From Algoriphagus winogradskyi (GTDB taxonomy: Bacteria; Bacteroidota; Bacteroidia; Cytophagales; Cyclobacteriaceae), in contig NZ_FXUA01000001.1 in the NCBI RefSeq assembly GCF_900182815.1, positions 868,001 through 932,000 on the forward strand: a stretch of 64,000 nucleotides of DNA. Direction: 5' to 3'. The position numbers and the translations under genes were made by a program. The notes below the pieces were generated by a model. The model was not told the origin of the DNA, ran no database searches, and was given only the letters and a program-made list of their open reading frames with translations. Of the stretch, positions 45,079 to 53,022 are shown piece after piece. How positions within the stretch are numbered: position 1 is the stretch's first letter; each line of letters opens with the position of its first letter.

Positions 45079-46299
45079 TCAATCGCCAATTTTTTTCATT
45101 GCCATACTTGCTGTAAGTCCATGAATCAAAATAGACAAAGCCACCATCAGCGATACCATAGACCAAAGCTCATCTTTATTCTCAAATTCTACTTCTTGAA
45201 AGGCAAATGCCAGATAGAAAATTGACCCTAAACCTCTGATACCGAAAAAGCTGATTGTGATTTTTTCCCTGTTTGATATGGCTGCTCCCTGTAAACTTAA
45301 GTAACCTACTACCGGCCGGATCACAAGTAAAAATAACAACACGAAAAACACCATAATCCAACTTAGATTTTCTAGCACTCCTAATGAGATAGCCCCTCCA
45401 AAAAGCATCAAAAGTAGGACTACAAATATCCTCTCGATTTGATCTGTAAACGAATGCATGGATTCATGGTACTCGTGATCTTTTTCATAGCTACGAAGAG
45501 CTAATGCGCCTACAAAAACGGCTATAAAACCATAGCCATGCAATAATTCTGTAAATCCATAGACGAACAAAGTCATGGATAGCGCAACGAATCCGTCTAA
45601 TTTCTCCAAAAACTTATACTTTTTAGAGAAAGTGAATAGTAAGTAACCCACTGCCTTGCCCAACAAAAAACCTACAACTAATCCTACGGCGATTTGATAA
45701 ACAAAATGGTAGGAAAACCAACCCCACAGCGTATCATCACTTCCAGCACTTATTGAGGCAACAGTTATGGCTAGCCAGGTAAATGGAAAAGCCAATCCAT
45801 CATTAATTCCAGCTTCGGCAGTTAGGGCAAATTTTGTTTCCGGACCCTTCTTTTCGTTAGGCGGACTTACTTGAACATCCGAAGCGAGCACTGGATCAGT
45901 AGGTGCTATTACAGCCGCCAATAAAAGGGACGCAGCCAAATTCAGGCCTAGCATAAAATAACCCAGCAAAGTGGCTATCACTATCCCCAAGAGCATAGCT
46001 ATAAAGACCAATCGCAAAGGCAGGCTCCAATTTTTTAGAGAAAAAGTGCGTTTTATTTTCAGTCCCGCACCCATTAAAGAAATAATAACTATCAGTTCTG
46101 TCAAGTGGAGAACGGCAGATTCATTCTCCTGTGGCAGGGGATTTGGCAGATAATCAGGAAAAAGCCAATAAAGTAAAACACCCGCAACCATGTAAAACAC
46201 CGAATAAGACACCTTCAGTTTCTTGGAAACGAAAGGCATCCATGCCATAGAAAAAGTCACGAGCCCAATGATAAAAAGCGAAACAATAAACGAATTCAT
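45079..46299 (-). CDS. CPA1-family cation:proton antiporter
   Basis: 406 residues, about 12 transmembrane segments. Diagnostic motifs are LLAAVIAPTDPVLASDVQ and EAGINDGLAFPF, the latter with Asn-Asp at the ion site typical of electroneutral CPA1 exchangers; ELIVIISLMGAGLKIKRTFS and FFGIRGLGSIFYLAFAF are also typical. Exports Na+ (or K+) for H+ and contributes to pH and salt tolerance. The protein stops cleanly at KKIGD with no cytosolic TrkA or C-terminal regulatory domain. No co-transcribed neighbour. Confidence 0.93.
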   Translation of the reverse strand: MNSFIVSLFIIGLVTFSMAWMPFVSKKLKVSYSVFYMVAGVLLYWLFPDYLPNPLPQENESAVLHLTELIVIISLMGAGLKIKRTFSLKNWSLPLRLVFIAMLLGIVIATLLGYFMLGLNLAASLLLAAVIAPTDPVLASDVQVSPPNEKKGPETKFALTAEAGINDGLAFPFTWLAITVASISAGSDDTLWGWFSYHFVYQIAVGLVVGFLLGKAVGYLLFTFSKKYKFLEKLDGFVALSMTLFVYGFTELLHGYGFIAVFVGALALRSYEKDHEYHESMHSFTDQIERIFVVLLLMLFGGAISLGVLENLSWIMVFFVLLFLLVIRPVVGYLSLQGAAISNREKITISFFGIRGLGSIFYLAFAFQEVEFENKDELWSMVSLMVALSILIHGLTASMAMKKIGD

Positions 46300-46405
46300 A
46301 AGTGGAAATTAATCAATGCTATTGGGTTCAAAATCTGCATGGCAACAAGTAGGCTAATAGAAAGAGAATTTTCGTGATACTTTATACCATTATTAAATAT
46401 CTTAA

Positions 46406-46578
46406 ATGATTATCCGCAATGATGCCAGTCAGCTTAGATTCTTTGTTTATCAGGCTGGAAGACCAATGACCGAAGACTCCCGTACTAACGGAACAGGCTG
46501 AAGTGGCCTCAATTTTTAAGTTTAACATATCTTACATTGCTTTTGCCACCTTACTGGTAGAAAAGGGGATATACATAA
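46406..46578 (+). repeat. MITE-like dispersed repeat, copy 3 (best preserved)
   Basis: Starts ATGATTATCCGCAATGATG and ends TTACTGGTAGAAAAGG then GGATATACATAA. Internal conserved blocks: GAAGACCAATGACCGAAGAC, GGCTGAAGTGGCCTCAATTT, TTTAACATATCTTACATTGC. A short ORF (MIIRNDASQLRFF...) starts at the element's first ATG and stops after about 31 codons. It is not maintained in copy 2, so it is probably not a gene. Confidence 0.85.
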
Positions 46579-46800
46579 TATTTTATTTTGGTTTGTGGAC
46601 TTGAAAATAGATAAAGGCAAATTTTTAGCCAGCTTGAAAAATTGCACTGCAGCGACATTTTAGCCCATTGATGATACTCTGCGGGTCAAATACTGCTTAA
46701 TATGTTGCTAAATATCCCACAATCTCTTTTCTCTACCGGAAGGGCAGCTAACAAAAAATTGATTAGACCAAGCGATAGAGTAGCTTGGACTTTACCCCGA

Positions 46801-46852
46801 CTAAGCGTAGAAAGGCCTTGAACTCACTAGGTTTAGATTATATCTACACCTA
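46801..46852 (+). repeat. Hairpin repeat family, copy d
   Basis: CTAAGCGTAGAAAGGCCTTG, AACTCACTAGG, then TTTAGATTATATCTACACC. About 60 bases further, GGGTGAAGTTGCA recurs at the same relative place as after copy b (GGGTGAAGTTGCA near 44439), so the unit may be longer than the hairpin. Confidence 0.6.
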
Positions 46853-47533
46853 TCCAATCCAATTTTTAATTGGTCACCTAGATCAAAATCAATTACAATT
46901 CGAAAAGTACAGTTGGGTGAAGTTGCATCAAAAATTTATTGGGATGCACCCAGCCGATATTCCATTCATCCTATTTAACCTTGGCCAATTTGAGCATAGT
47001 AAGATTACATCATAGTTGAATCTCACATCTACATTCAGAAGGCAATTAATTACCTTCTGAGGATAACTTTTTAATCGAGTAGCAAAGAAAGGATCCTTGT
47101 GAAGAGAGCAAGTTTTGCTTTTTACATAATTAATTCTCCTCCGAATGTAATTTTTCAAGAAAAAATACTTTTTATTTTAAAGAAGTAATACCGTAGAATC
47201 CGGGTTTTTTCTGGCAAAAGCTTAAATCTATCCAAAAAATTATTTAAAAGGCCAAAAGAGATTAATTAAATTTTTTATATAAGTTTTAATTTTCATCATC
47301 AATCTTAAGGTAATATTAAGATTTAACGCAACCATTGACTTAATTTTTTACGTAAACCACTTCCATAGACTAGTTCTTTTTAGATAAGCCCTGAAAAGTT
47401 GGCGTGATTTTGGTTTTAGTATGCATGCATCCTTTTTATAGAAAATTGCATCTACCTAACTAGGAAGCCTTAGAAAGCCAACAACCGGAAAGAAATACCA
47501 AACCAATATTATTTACACCTAAACCCACTAAAT

Positions 47534-48958
47534 ATGAAAACGCTACAAGTACCAAACTGGATGAGAAACTTGATGATGGGCTTTGTCGCTTTGCTTTGGC
47601 TTAGCCCATCTGATGCCTCAGCTGATGACATGAACGGTGTCTCATTTCAAGTATTCTATGACGAACTGATGCCTTATGGTGATTGGGTCAAAGATGGCCG
47701 TTATGGCTACGTATGGTTACCTGCTGTGTACGATGATTTCCATCCTTATGGAACAAACGGACACTGGGTGATGACGGAATATGGAAATACCTGGGTTTCG
47801 GATTACGATTGGGGTTGGGCGACATTTCACTACGGTAGATGGTATTATGATGACAATTTCCGTAGCTGGGCATGGATCCCTGATTATGACTGGGGACCAG
47901 CATGGGTGGACTGGAGAACTGGTGGCGGATACTACGGATGGGCCCCTATGGGCCCTGGATTCTCTGTCAATGTGAGGATCAACATTCCTACTGCATACTG
48001 GTTGTTTGTACCACAAAATAGATTTGCATACCACAATGTATACAACTACTATGTGCCATACGCTAGAAGAGTCAAAATCTATAACAATACCACAATCATT
48101 AATAACACGGTAGTTTATAATAACAACCGATACTATGCAGGACCTTCAAGAAGAGAGATTCAGCGCGTAACTAGAACAACCTATCCTGTACACAGCGTGC
48201 AGTCTGCAAGAGCTGCCGGGAGAAATACCGTATCCAGAAATACCGTTAATGTATATAGACCAGACTTAAACAGCGGCGGAAGAACAACCGCTGCAGCTAG
48301 ACCTTCTAGAGTACTTGCAAACGGACAAAGCAGAACACAACCTGCATCCGTACCATCCAGAGGAAATAGCAGAACTGAAACTGTATCCGGAAGATCAGCT
48401 ACTACTCCTGCGGGAACTACCAGATCTAGCCAAAGAACTTCCTCTTCCCGTTCTAGCAACTCAGAAGTGAGATCCACTACCCCATCGTCTAGTCGTGGTG
48501 GAAGTTTTGAGACAAAGCCGTACTCCGGAGTTCAAACTAGAACCGCTACGCCTAGCAACTCTAGAAGTAGTGAAACTAGAACTTCTACTCCGTCAAGCAG
48601 AGAGTCCCAGACTAGATCTAACCCTACGAGAACACAAAGTTCTGCTCCTGCTCAACGATCTAATGAATCTAGAACTCAGCCAGCTCCTACTCAGCGTTCG
48701 ACTCAGCCAAGAACTCAATCTGCTCCTGCGCAGCGTTCGACTCAATCTAGGACACAGCCAAGTAGCTCTTCTAGACCTGAAGTAAAGTCTAGTGCACCTA
48801 CGAGATCAACTCAGTCTAGAACTCAATCTTCCTCCAGTAGATCAACTCCTCAGGTAAAAAGCGCGCCTTCAAGGTCTTCTACCCCTACCAAGAGTTCAAG
48901 TAGAACAACTACTAGTTCTTCTTCAAGAACCACTTCAAAAACAAGAGGAAATAATTAA
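47534..48958 (+). CDS. DUF6600-type secreted protein with low-complexity Arg/Ser/Thr/Gln tail
   Basis: 474 residues. Signal peptide about 1-31 (GFVALLWLSPSDASA). Residues about 35-165 repeat the aromatic pattern of DUF6600 proteins: FYDELMPYGDWVKDGRYGYV, HPYGTNGHWVMTEYGNTWVS, DYDWGWATFHYGRWYYDD and WIPDYDWGPAWVDWRTGGGY. From about 230 the sequence is Arg, Ser, Thr and Gln-rich and highly basic, including 39-42-base tandem units (48629-48766) encoding RTQ...PAQRST. Surface or cell-envelope localisation is likely; function unknown. Ends at a strong terminator. Confidence 0.85.
   Translation: MKTLQVPNWMRNLMMGFVALLWLSPSDASADDMNGVSFQVFYDELMPYGDWVKDGRYGYVWLPAVYDDFHPYGTNGHWVMTEYGNTWVSDYDWGWATFHYGRWYYDDNFRSWAWIPDYDWGPAWVDWRTGGGYYGWAPMGPGFSVNVRINIPTAYWLFVPQNRFAYHNVYNYYVPYARRVKIYNNTTIINNTVVYNNNRYYAGPSRREIQRVTRTTYPVHSVQSARAAGRNTVSRNTVNVYRPDLNSGGRTTAAARPSRVLANGQSRTQPASVPSRGNSRTETVSGRSATTPAGTTRSSQRTSSSRSSNSEVRSTTPSSSRGGSFETKPYSGVQTRTATPSNSRSSETRTSTPSSRESQTRSNPTRTQSSAPAQRSNESRTQPAPTQRSTQPRTQSAPAQRSTQSRTQPSSSSRPEVKSSAPTRSTQSRTQSSSSRSTPQVKSAPSRSSTPTKSSSRTTTSSSSRTTSKTRGNN
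48629..48766 (+). repeat. Coding tandem repeat, 39-42 bp units
   Basis: Units start at 48629 (42 bp), 48671 (39 bp), 48710 (39 bp) and 48749 (partial), each encoding RTQ-(S/P)-APAQRS-(T/N)-type residues. Differences are mostly synonymous or conservative. Confidence 0.75.
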
Positions 48959-48977
48959 ACCCAGTTAAACCAAAGTG

Positions 48978-49010
48978 AAAAGGATAGCCAAATGGCTATC
49001 CTTTTTTTTT
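48978..49010 (+). terminator. Terminator after the DUF6600 gene
   Basis: AAAAGGATAGCCA / TGGCTATCCTTTT stem with a very short loop, then a run of nine or more T. Confidence 0.9.
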
Positions 49011-49054
49011 AGCCTACAAGCGTAATTAGATAAGTCCATTTTATGAAATAGGAA

Positions 49055-49085
49055 AGTCCCTTAGGGACGAAATATGGGTAGAAAA
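49055..49085 (+). repeat. REP-like repeat, copy 2 (short)
   Basis: GTCCC-TTA-GGGAC mini-hairpin followed by GAAATATGGGTAGAAAAA, matching the inverted unit at 51355-51410. Confidence 0.65.
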
Positions 49086-49307
49086 AGGGGAATATTTATT
49101 TTTTGCTGTTTGGCAGAAAAGGAGTGAATTGAGAAGAAGATTTTTCGCCAAAAACAGTTGATGTATGATAAAGGAAATGAAATAAGCATCGCCCTTCAAA
49201 GGCTCATATTATGATTTAATAAATTTGTCCAACAAGCTATTGGACTTGCACCATATCTTCTTGCTTACCTAAAAGTAGAACAGCATTCAACCGAGGACAC
49301 TACTCAA

Positions 49308-49374
49308 ACAGATTGCTTCAGGGCAAAATCATTATTGAATTAAATAAACTCTTCGTATGCCCTTCGCAATGACG
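49308..49374 (-). repeat. Dispersed repeat, inverted relative to 41561-41594
   Basis: On the minus strand it reads CGTCATTGCGAAGGGCATAC, GAAG, about 30 other bases, then GAAGCAATCTGT. Confidence 0.6.
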
Positions 49375-49445
49375 AAAACCAAAACAAACAAAAGAATCCA
49401 GTCTTTGATTAAAGCGACACAACAAACCCATCTTACCAAATAAAA

Positions 49446-49475
49446 TTTCGAATTGCAGTTTTTGTCTATCTTTGC
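49446..49475 (+). promoter_or_regulatory. Bacteroidota housekeeping promoter for the SulP gene
   Basis: TATCTTTG at 49468-49475 fits the -7 consensus TAnnTTTG exactly and continues CAG; a weak -33 (TTTCG at 49446-49450) lies at about the right distance. It places the transcript start near 49481, i.e. downstream of the TTG at 49479, and so decides for the translational start at 49524. Confidence 0.6.
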
Positions 49476-49523
49476 AGCTTGTTTTCAACACACGCGACCT
49501 CAGTCGTCAAACCTATTCACACC

Positions 49524-51053
49524 TTGAAACAATACTTCAACTTATTCGACTTCAGTCAAAAGGTAGATTACAAAACCGAAGTTCTCTCTGGACTTACGGT
49601 TGCCATGGCGCTTATTCCTGAGGCAGTTGCCTTTGCATTGATTGCCGGACTTTCCCCATTGACTGGCTTATATGCCGCATTTATGATGGGATTGGTCACT
49701 TCCATTTTGGGAGGTCGTCCAGGAATGATCTCTGGTGCTACCGGCGCTGTAGCTGTGGTAATCGTCACATTGGCAGCTACCCACGGCGTAGAATATGTAT
49801 TCGCTGCAGTTGTACTTGCAGGCATTCTTCAGGTTTCTGCTGGAGCTTTGAAACTAGGAAAACTCATGCGTCTAGTGCCACATCCGGTGATTTTTGGATT
49901 TGTTAATGGACTTGCCATTATCATTTTTATGTCCCAATTGGACCAGTTCAAAGATGCTAGCGGTGCTTGGCTGACAGGTTCTTCACTTTATATTTTGCTT
50001 GGCTTTGTCCTGTTGACTATGTTGATCATATGGGGATTACCAAAGCTAACCAAAGCTGTTCCTGCTTCCTTGACAGCCATTTTGGTTGTTTTCGGACTGG
50101 TAACTGTCTTAAATATCGACACCAAAACCGTAGGTGATATCGCCGCTATCAAAGGTGGCTTCCCTCCTTTTCACCTTCCTGCCGTTCCATTGACTTGGGA
50201 GACACTTCAGATTATTTTTCCGTATGCAGCTATTGTAGCAGGTGTAGGTTTGATCGAAAGTTTATTGACTTTGAATATCATTGACGAAATCACCGAAACC
50301 CGTGGACGTGGAAACAAAGAAGCAGTAGCTCAAGGCGTAGCAAATATGCTTTCCGGTGTATTCTCTGGAATGGGTGGTTGTGCTATGATTGGTCAGAGTT
50401 TGATCAATATTTCATCCGGTGCAAGGGCGAGACTTTCGGGCATAGTTGCTTCTGTGATGCTATTGGTATTCATCATGTTTGGATCCAGCTTGATCGAGCA
50501 GATGCCAATGGCAGCATTGACAGGGCTGATGATCATGGTATCTATTGGAACATTTGAATGGGCTAGCTTGAGAACCTTCACCAAAATGCCAAAATCAGAT
50601 GTTTTCCTGATGGTTTTGGTAACGCTAATTACTGCGTTTCTACACAATTTGGCATTGGCAGTACTGGTAGGCGTGATCTTAGCAGCCTTATTTTTCGCTT
50701 GGGATAACGCCAAAAGAATCCGTGCAAGAAAGAATATCGATGCCAACGGAGTGAAGCACTACGAAATGTTTGGCCCATTATTCTTTGGATCAATCGCTGC
50801 TTTCAACGAGAAATTTGACGTGCTCAATGATCCGGCAGAAGTGATCATAGACTTTCAGGAAAGTCGTGTAGTTGATATGTCAGCTATTGAAGCCTTGAAT
50901 AAATTGACGGAGCGCTATCACAAGGTTGGTAAAAAAGTACACTTGAAGCACCTAAGTCCTGACTGTAGAAGACTGCTGGAAAACGCAGATGAACTCATCG
51001 ATATTAATGTAATCGAAGACCCTACGTATAAATTAGCGGTGGATAAGGTTTGA
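49524..51053 (+). CDS. SulP-family anion transporter with STAS domain
   Basis: About 509 residues from TTG 49524 (MKQYFNLFDFSQKVDYKTEV after initiation); the longer frame from TTG 49479 begins at or before the predicted transcript start. SulP signature: LSGLTVAMALIPEAVAFALI, GLYAAFMMGLVTSILGGRPG, SGATGAVAVVIV; about 11-14 membrane segments. A C-terminal STAS domain (about 410-500: VIIDFQESRVVDMSAIEALN) with the conserved Asp-x-Ser. Carries sulfate, bicarbonate or other anions; Bacteroidota members are often annotated as sulfate permeases, substrate unproven. A hairpin terminator follows. Confidence 0.93.
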   Translation: MKQYFNLFDFSQKVDYKTEVLSGLTVAMALIPEAVAFALIAGLSPLTGLYAAFMMGLVTSILGGRPGMISGATGAVAVVIVTLAATHGVEYVFAAVVLAGILQVSAGALKLGKLMRLVPHPVIFGFVNGLAIIIFMSQLDQFKDASGAWLTGSSLYILLGFVLLTMLIIWGLPKLTKAVPASLTAILVVFGLVTVLNIDTKTVGDIAAIKGGFPPFHLPAVPLTWETLQIIFPYAAIVAGVGLIESLLTLNIIDEITETRGRGNKEAVAQGVANMLSGVFSGMGGCAMIGQSLINISSGARARLSGIVASVMLLVFIMFGSSLIEQMPMAALTGLMIMVSIGTFEWASLRTFTKMPKSDVFLMVLVTLITAFLHNLALAVLVGVILAALFFAWDNAKRIRARKNIDANGVKHYEMFGPLFFGSIAAFNEKFDVLNDPAEVIIDFQESRVVDMSAIEALNKLTERYHKVGKKVHLKHLSPDCRRLLENADELIDINVIEDPTYKLAVDKV

Positions 51054-51123
51054 TTTTTAACCGCAAAGATTCGCAGAGGACACGGATAAAACCGCCCTCA
51101 GCTCAATAAGATATATTAAACTG

Positions 51124-51151
51124 AAAAGGGAAGTTGATCGACTTCCCTTTT
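51124..51151 (+). terminator. Terminator after SulP gene
   Basis: AAAAGGGAAGT and ACTTCCCTTTT stem (11 bp) with loop TGATCG and a T-run, about 70 bases after the stop. Confidence 0.85.
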
Positions 51152-51493
51152 TGTATTTCATCATAGATCAATCCTATTTTCCCCAATGAGTATAATTCAT
51201 CGCTGGCGATCTCTCGCGACTTTAGGAAGTAACACTGCCCCGTCGGGGCAAACTATGGGTAGCTTTTGAATGATTTAATATAATGCTGTGCCTTTAGGTA
51301 CAGTTCTAAAATTGTTAATACAGGGCCGTACCTAAAGGCTCTGCTGGTTTTCTCTTTTCTATTTTTCTACCCACAGCTAGTCCCTGACGGGACAACTGTA
51401 TGGTAGGTTTTTAGCCGCTCAGCTTAGCCTCGATTCGTCTCTCACGAAAGGATTTAGAATAAAAAACCTATTCTCGAATCTCAAATCAGCTCA
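51152..51493. other. Intergenic region with an inverted pair of REP-like repeats
   Basis: Apart from the repeat pair at 51234-51412, nothing is recognised. The minus-strand hydrolase gene ends at 51494. Confidence 0.5.
51234..51412. repeat. Two REP-like units in head-to-head inverted arrangement
   Basis: The right-pointing unit runs TGCCCCGTCGGGGCAAACT, ATGGGTAG ... GTGCCTTTAGGTACAG (51234-51312). The left-pointing unit, read on the minus strand, is GTTGTCCCGTCAGGGAC, TGGGTAGAAAAA ... GAGCCTTTAGGTACGG. GCCTTTAGGTAC and its complement GTACCTAAAGGC face each other, so the RNA could fold as one long hairpin. Confidence 0.75.
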
Positions 51494-52786
51494 TTATTCA
51501 ATCGCAGAGAAAACCATTTGTCTGAATTTCCAAGCGGACTCATCGCCTGTTCCTCCCTGGGTTTGCTTCATTAAGATTCCAATCGTGTTTGTAACGGGAT
51601 CAGCGAAATACTGAGTATTGAAATATCCTCCCCAATCGAAGGTACCCAAACTTCCAAGTCCCCCTTGTGCTACTCCTTTTTCATCCACCAAACCAAAAGC
51701 TAATCCATAATCCTTTCCTCCATCTCCTAACATATCGCCAACTTGATTACTCATCATAGTTTTTATCGTTGTTGGACTGAGGAATCGAGTTCCATTATAC
51801 GCTCCTCCATTCAGGTACATTTGAAGGAATTTAGCATAGTCTTCGGCAGTAGAAGATAGGCCGGCACCTCCCGAGAAAAATGTCTTTGCGCCAGTTTTAG
51901 GATAATCAGGATCATAGAAAGTTACAGGAAAGGATTCCCATTGGTTGTTTACTTTTCTATGAATTGTTACCAGCTTTTTCCCTTGAGCCTCATTCAGATA
52001 AAATCCTGTATTACTCATTCCCATAGGATCAAAAATTCGCGTTTTCAGAAACTGGTCAAATGGCATTCCTGAAACAACTTCTATAAAATATCCCAACACA
52101 TCTAACCCTTCGCTATAAGTGTATTTCGTGCCTGGTTCGTGGTGAAGTGGTAGCTGTGCAAGCTTTTTAATGTTATCGCTGATCTTCACGGGTTCGGAAG
52201 TGAACAAATCCACAATCCCGGCTTTTTGGTAGACCATTTTCATCTGCTCATTTCCATCTATCACCCCATAACCTATCCCAGAAGTATGGGTAATAAGATG
52301 TCTAATGGTGATTTCCCTTGGTGAAGGTCTGGAAGAATAAGAAGAATCCGCATATCGAAATCCAGACAAAATCCTAGGATTAGCAAACTCTGGAATGTAC
52401 TTGGAGATGGGATCATCCAACTTAAATTTCCCCTCCTCCCAAAGCATCATTACGGCAGTAGAAGTAATTGCCTTGGACTGAGAAGCAATCCTAAAAATCT
52501 GATCTTTAGCCATTTTAGTACCGGAAGGCACATCAGCTAATCCTTTAGCTTCGTGATAGACTATTTTACCATCTTTCACGATCAATGCCACTAGACCGGG
52601 AACCTGATTATCAGCCAGGGTTTGATCCAGCATCTGGTCAATTCTCTCTAAACGTGCAGAAGAAATACTTTGAAGGGGTTGTTTTCCTGTAGGTGCAAGG
52701 ACGGTTGATGGACTTTGAGCTTGTGTATTAACGCTTAATACTAGCAGAAAAACTAGGCTTCCGAGCGCGCCGAGGTACTGTTTCAT
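51494..52786 (-). CDS. Secreted serine hydrolase, class C beta-lactamase family
   Basis: 430 residues with a signal peptide (KQYLGALGSLVFLLVLSVNTQAQ). The nucleophile motif is ASQSKAIT (Ser102-x-x-Lys105), the second motif YSEG in TKYTYSEGLDVLGYF (Glu where class C beta-lactamases have Asn: Y-x-N), and FFSGGAGLSSTAEDYAKF is the family's distal glycine-rich region. The Y-S-E variant points to an esterase or D-aminopeptidase-like enzyme (EstB type) rather than an antibiotic-inactivating beta-lactamase, but this is inference. Downstream of HtrA on the same strand and separated from it by a terminator. Confidence 0.9.
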   Translation of the reverse strand: MKQYLGALGSLVFLLVLSVNTQAQSPSTVLAPTGKQPLQSISSARLERIDQMLDQTLADNQVPGLVALIVKDGKIVYHEAKGLADVPSGTKMAKDQIFRIASQSKAITSTAVMMLWEEGKFKLDDPISKYIPEFANPRILSGFRYADSSYSSRPSPREITIRHLITHTSGIGYGVIDGNEQMKMVYQKAGIVDLFTSEPVKISDNIKKLAQLPLHHEPGTKYTYSEGLDVLGYFIEVVSGMPFDQFLKTRIFDPMGMSNTGFYLNEAQGKKLVTIHRKVNNQWESFPVTFYDPDYPKTGAKTFFSGGAGLSSTAEDYAKFLQMYLNGGAYNGTRFLSPTTIKTMMSNQVGDMLGDGGKDYGLAFGLVDEKGVAQGGLGSLGTFDWGGYFNTQYFADPVTNTIGILMKQTQGGTGDESAWKFRQMVFSAIE

Positions 52787-52971
52787 GGGTTGTATGGGTT
52801 TGATTGAAAAGTAAAGTAGTTAATCTCACTAAGAAATCTATCCCGCTGGAAAAAATGGCAGGAAAACTGGGGAAAATGAGAATTTAATAAGAATGGGAGC
52901 CAGTCATTTGTCAATGTTATCAGCAACCTTAAACGGCACATAAAGCAGTCAAAAAAGTGTAACAAAAAAAA

Positions 52972-52997
52972 CAGGCCGATGAAAATTCATCGGCCTG
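52972..52997 (-). terminator. Terminator after HtrA gene
   Basis: CAGGCCGATGA and TCATCGGCCTG form a perfect 11-bp stem with loop AAAT; on the minus strand it is followed by a T-run (the A-tract before 52972 on the plus strand). Confidence 0.85.
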
Positions 52998-53022
52998 CCT
53001 AATGTAGACGCTCAGTTGTATA

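Larger units (their letters stand above)
46300..47533. other. Long gene-poor region (1.2 kb) with repeats
   Basis: It contains MITE-like copy 3 (46406-46578) and hairpin-family copy d (46801-46852). The remainder up to 47533 is AT-rich. Short ORFs near 46785-47158 overlap the repeats and carry no family signature. A weak TTGGCGTGATTTTGG sequence near 47399-47413 resembles a sigma-54 -24/-12 site but its -12 part is poor. Confidence 0.55.
49011..49447. other. Intergenic region before SulP, with repeats
   Basis: No gene. REP-like copy 2 at 49055-49085 (GTCCCTTAGGGACGAAATAT then GGGTAGAAAAA) and the inverted CGTCATTGCG-type repeat at 49308-49374. The rest is unremarkable. Confidence 0.55.

Noticed and set aside
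46408..46503. Short ORF MIIRNDASQLRFF... inside the MITE-like element
   Set aside because: The start is kept in copies 3 and 4 but the frame is closed after 13 codons in copy 2 and altered in copy 1, so it is not maintained as a protein.
46928..47158. 76-residue minus-strand ORF in the long spacer
   Set aside because: No domain, signal peptide or codon pattern of a gene; it overlaps another short ORF on the plus strand and AT-rich spacer sequence.
47399..47414. Sigma-54-like TTGGCGTGATTTTGG upstream of the DUF6600 gene
   Set aside because: The -24 half fits, but the -12 half lacks the required GC, so it is too weak to annotate as a promoter.
48181..48477. 98-residue ORF opposite the DUF6600 gene
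   Set aside because: A frame shadow of the low-complexity Arg/Ser-rich coding sequence.
51494..52786. Antibiotic-resistance beta-lactamase
   Set aside because: It has the class C fold, but the second motif is Y-S-E and the protein resembles EstB-type esterases and D-aminopeptidases, so a resistance call is not supported.
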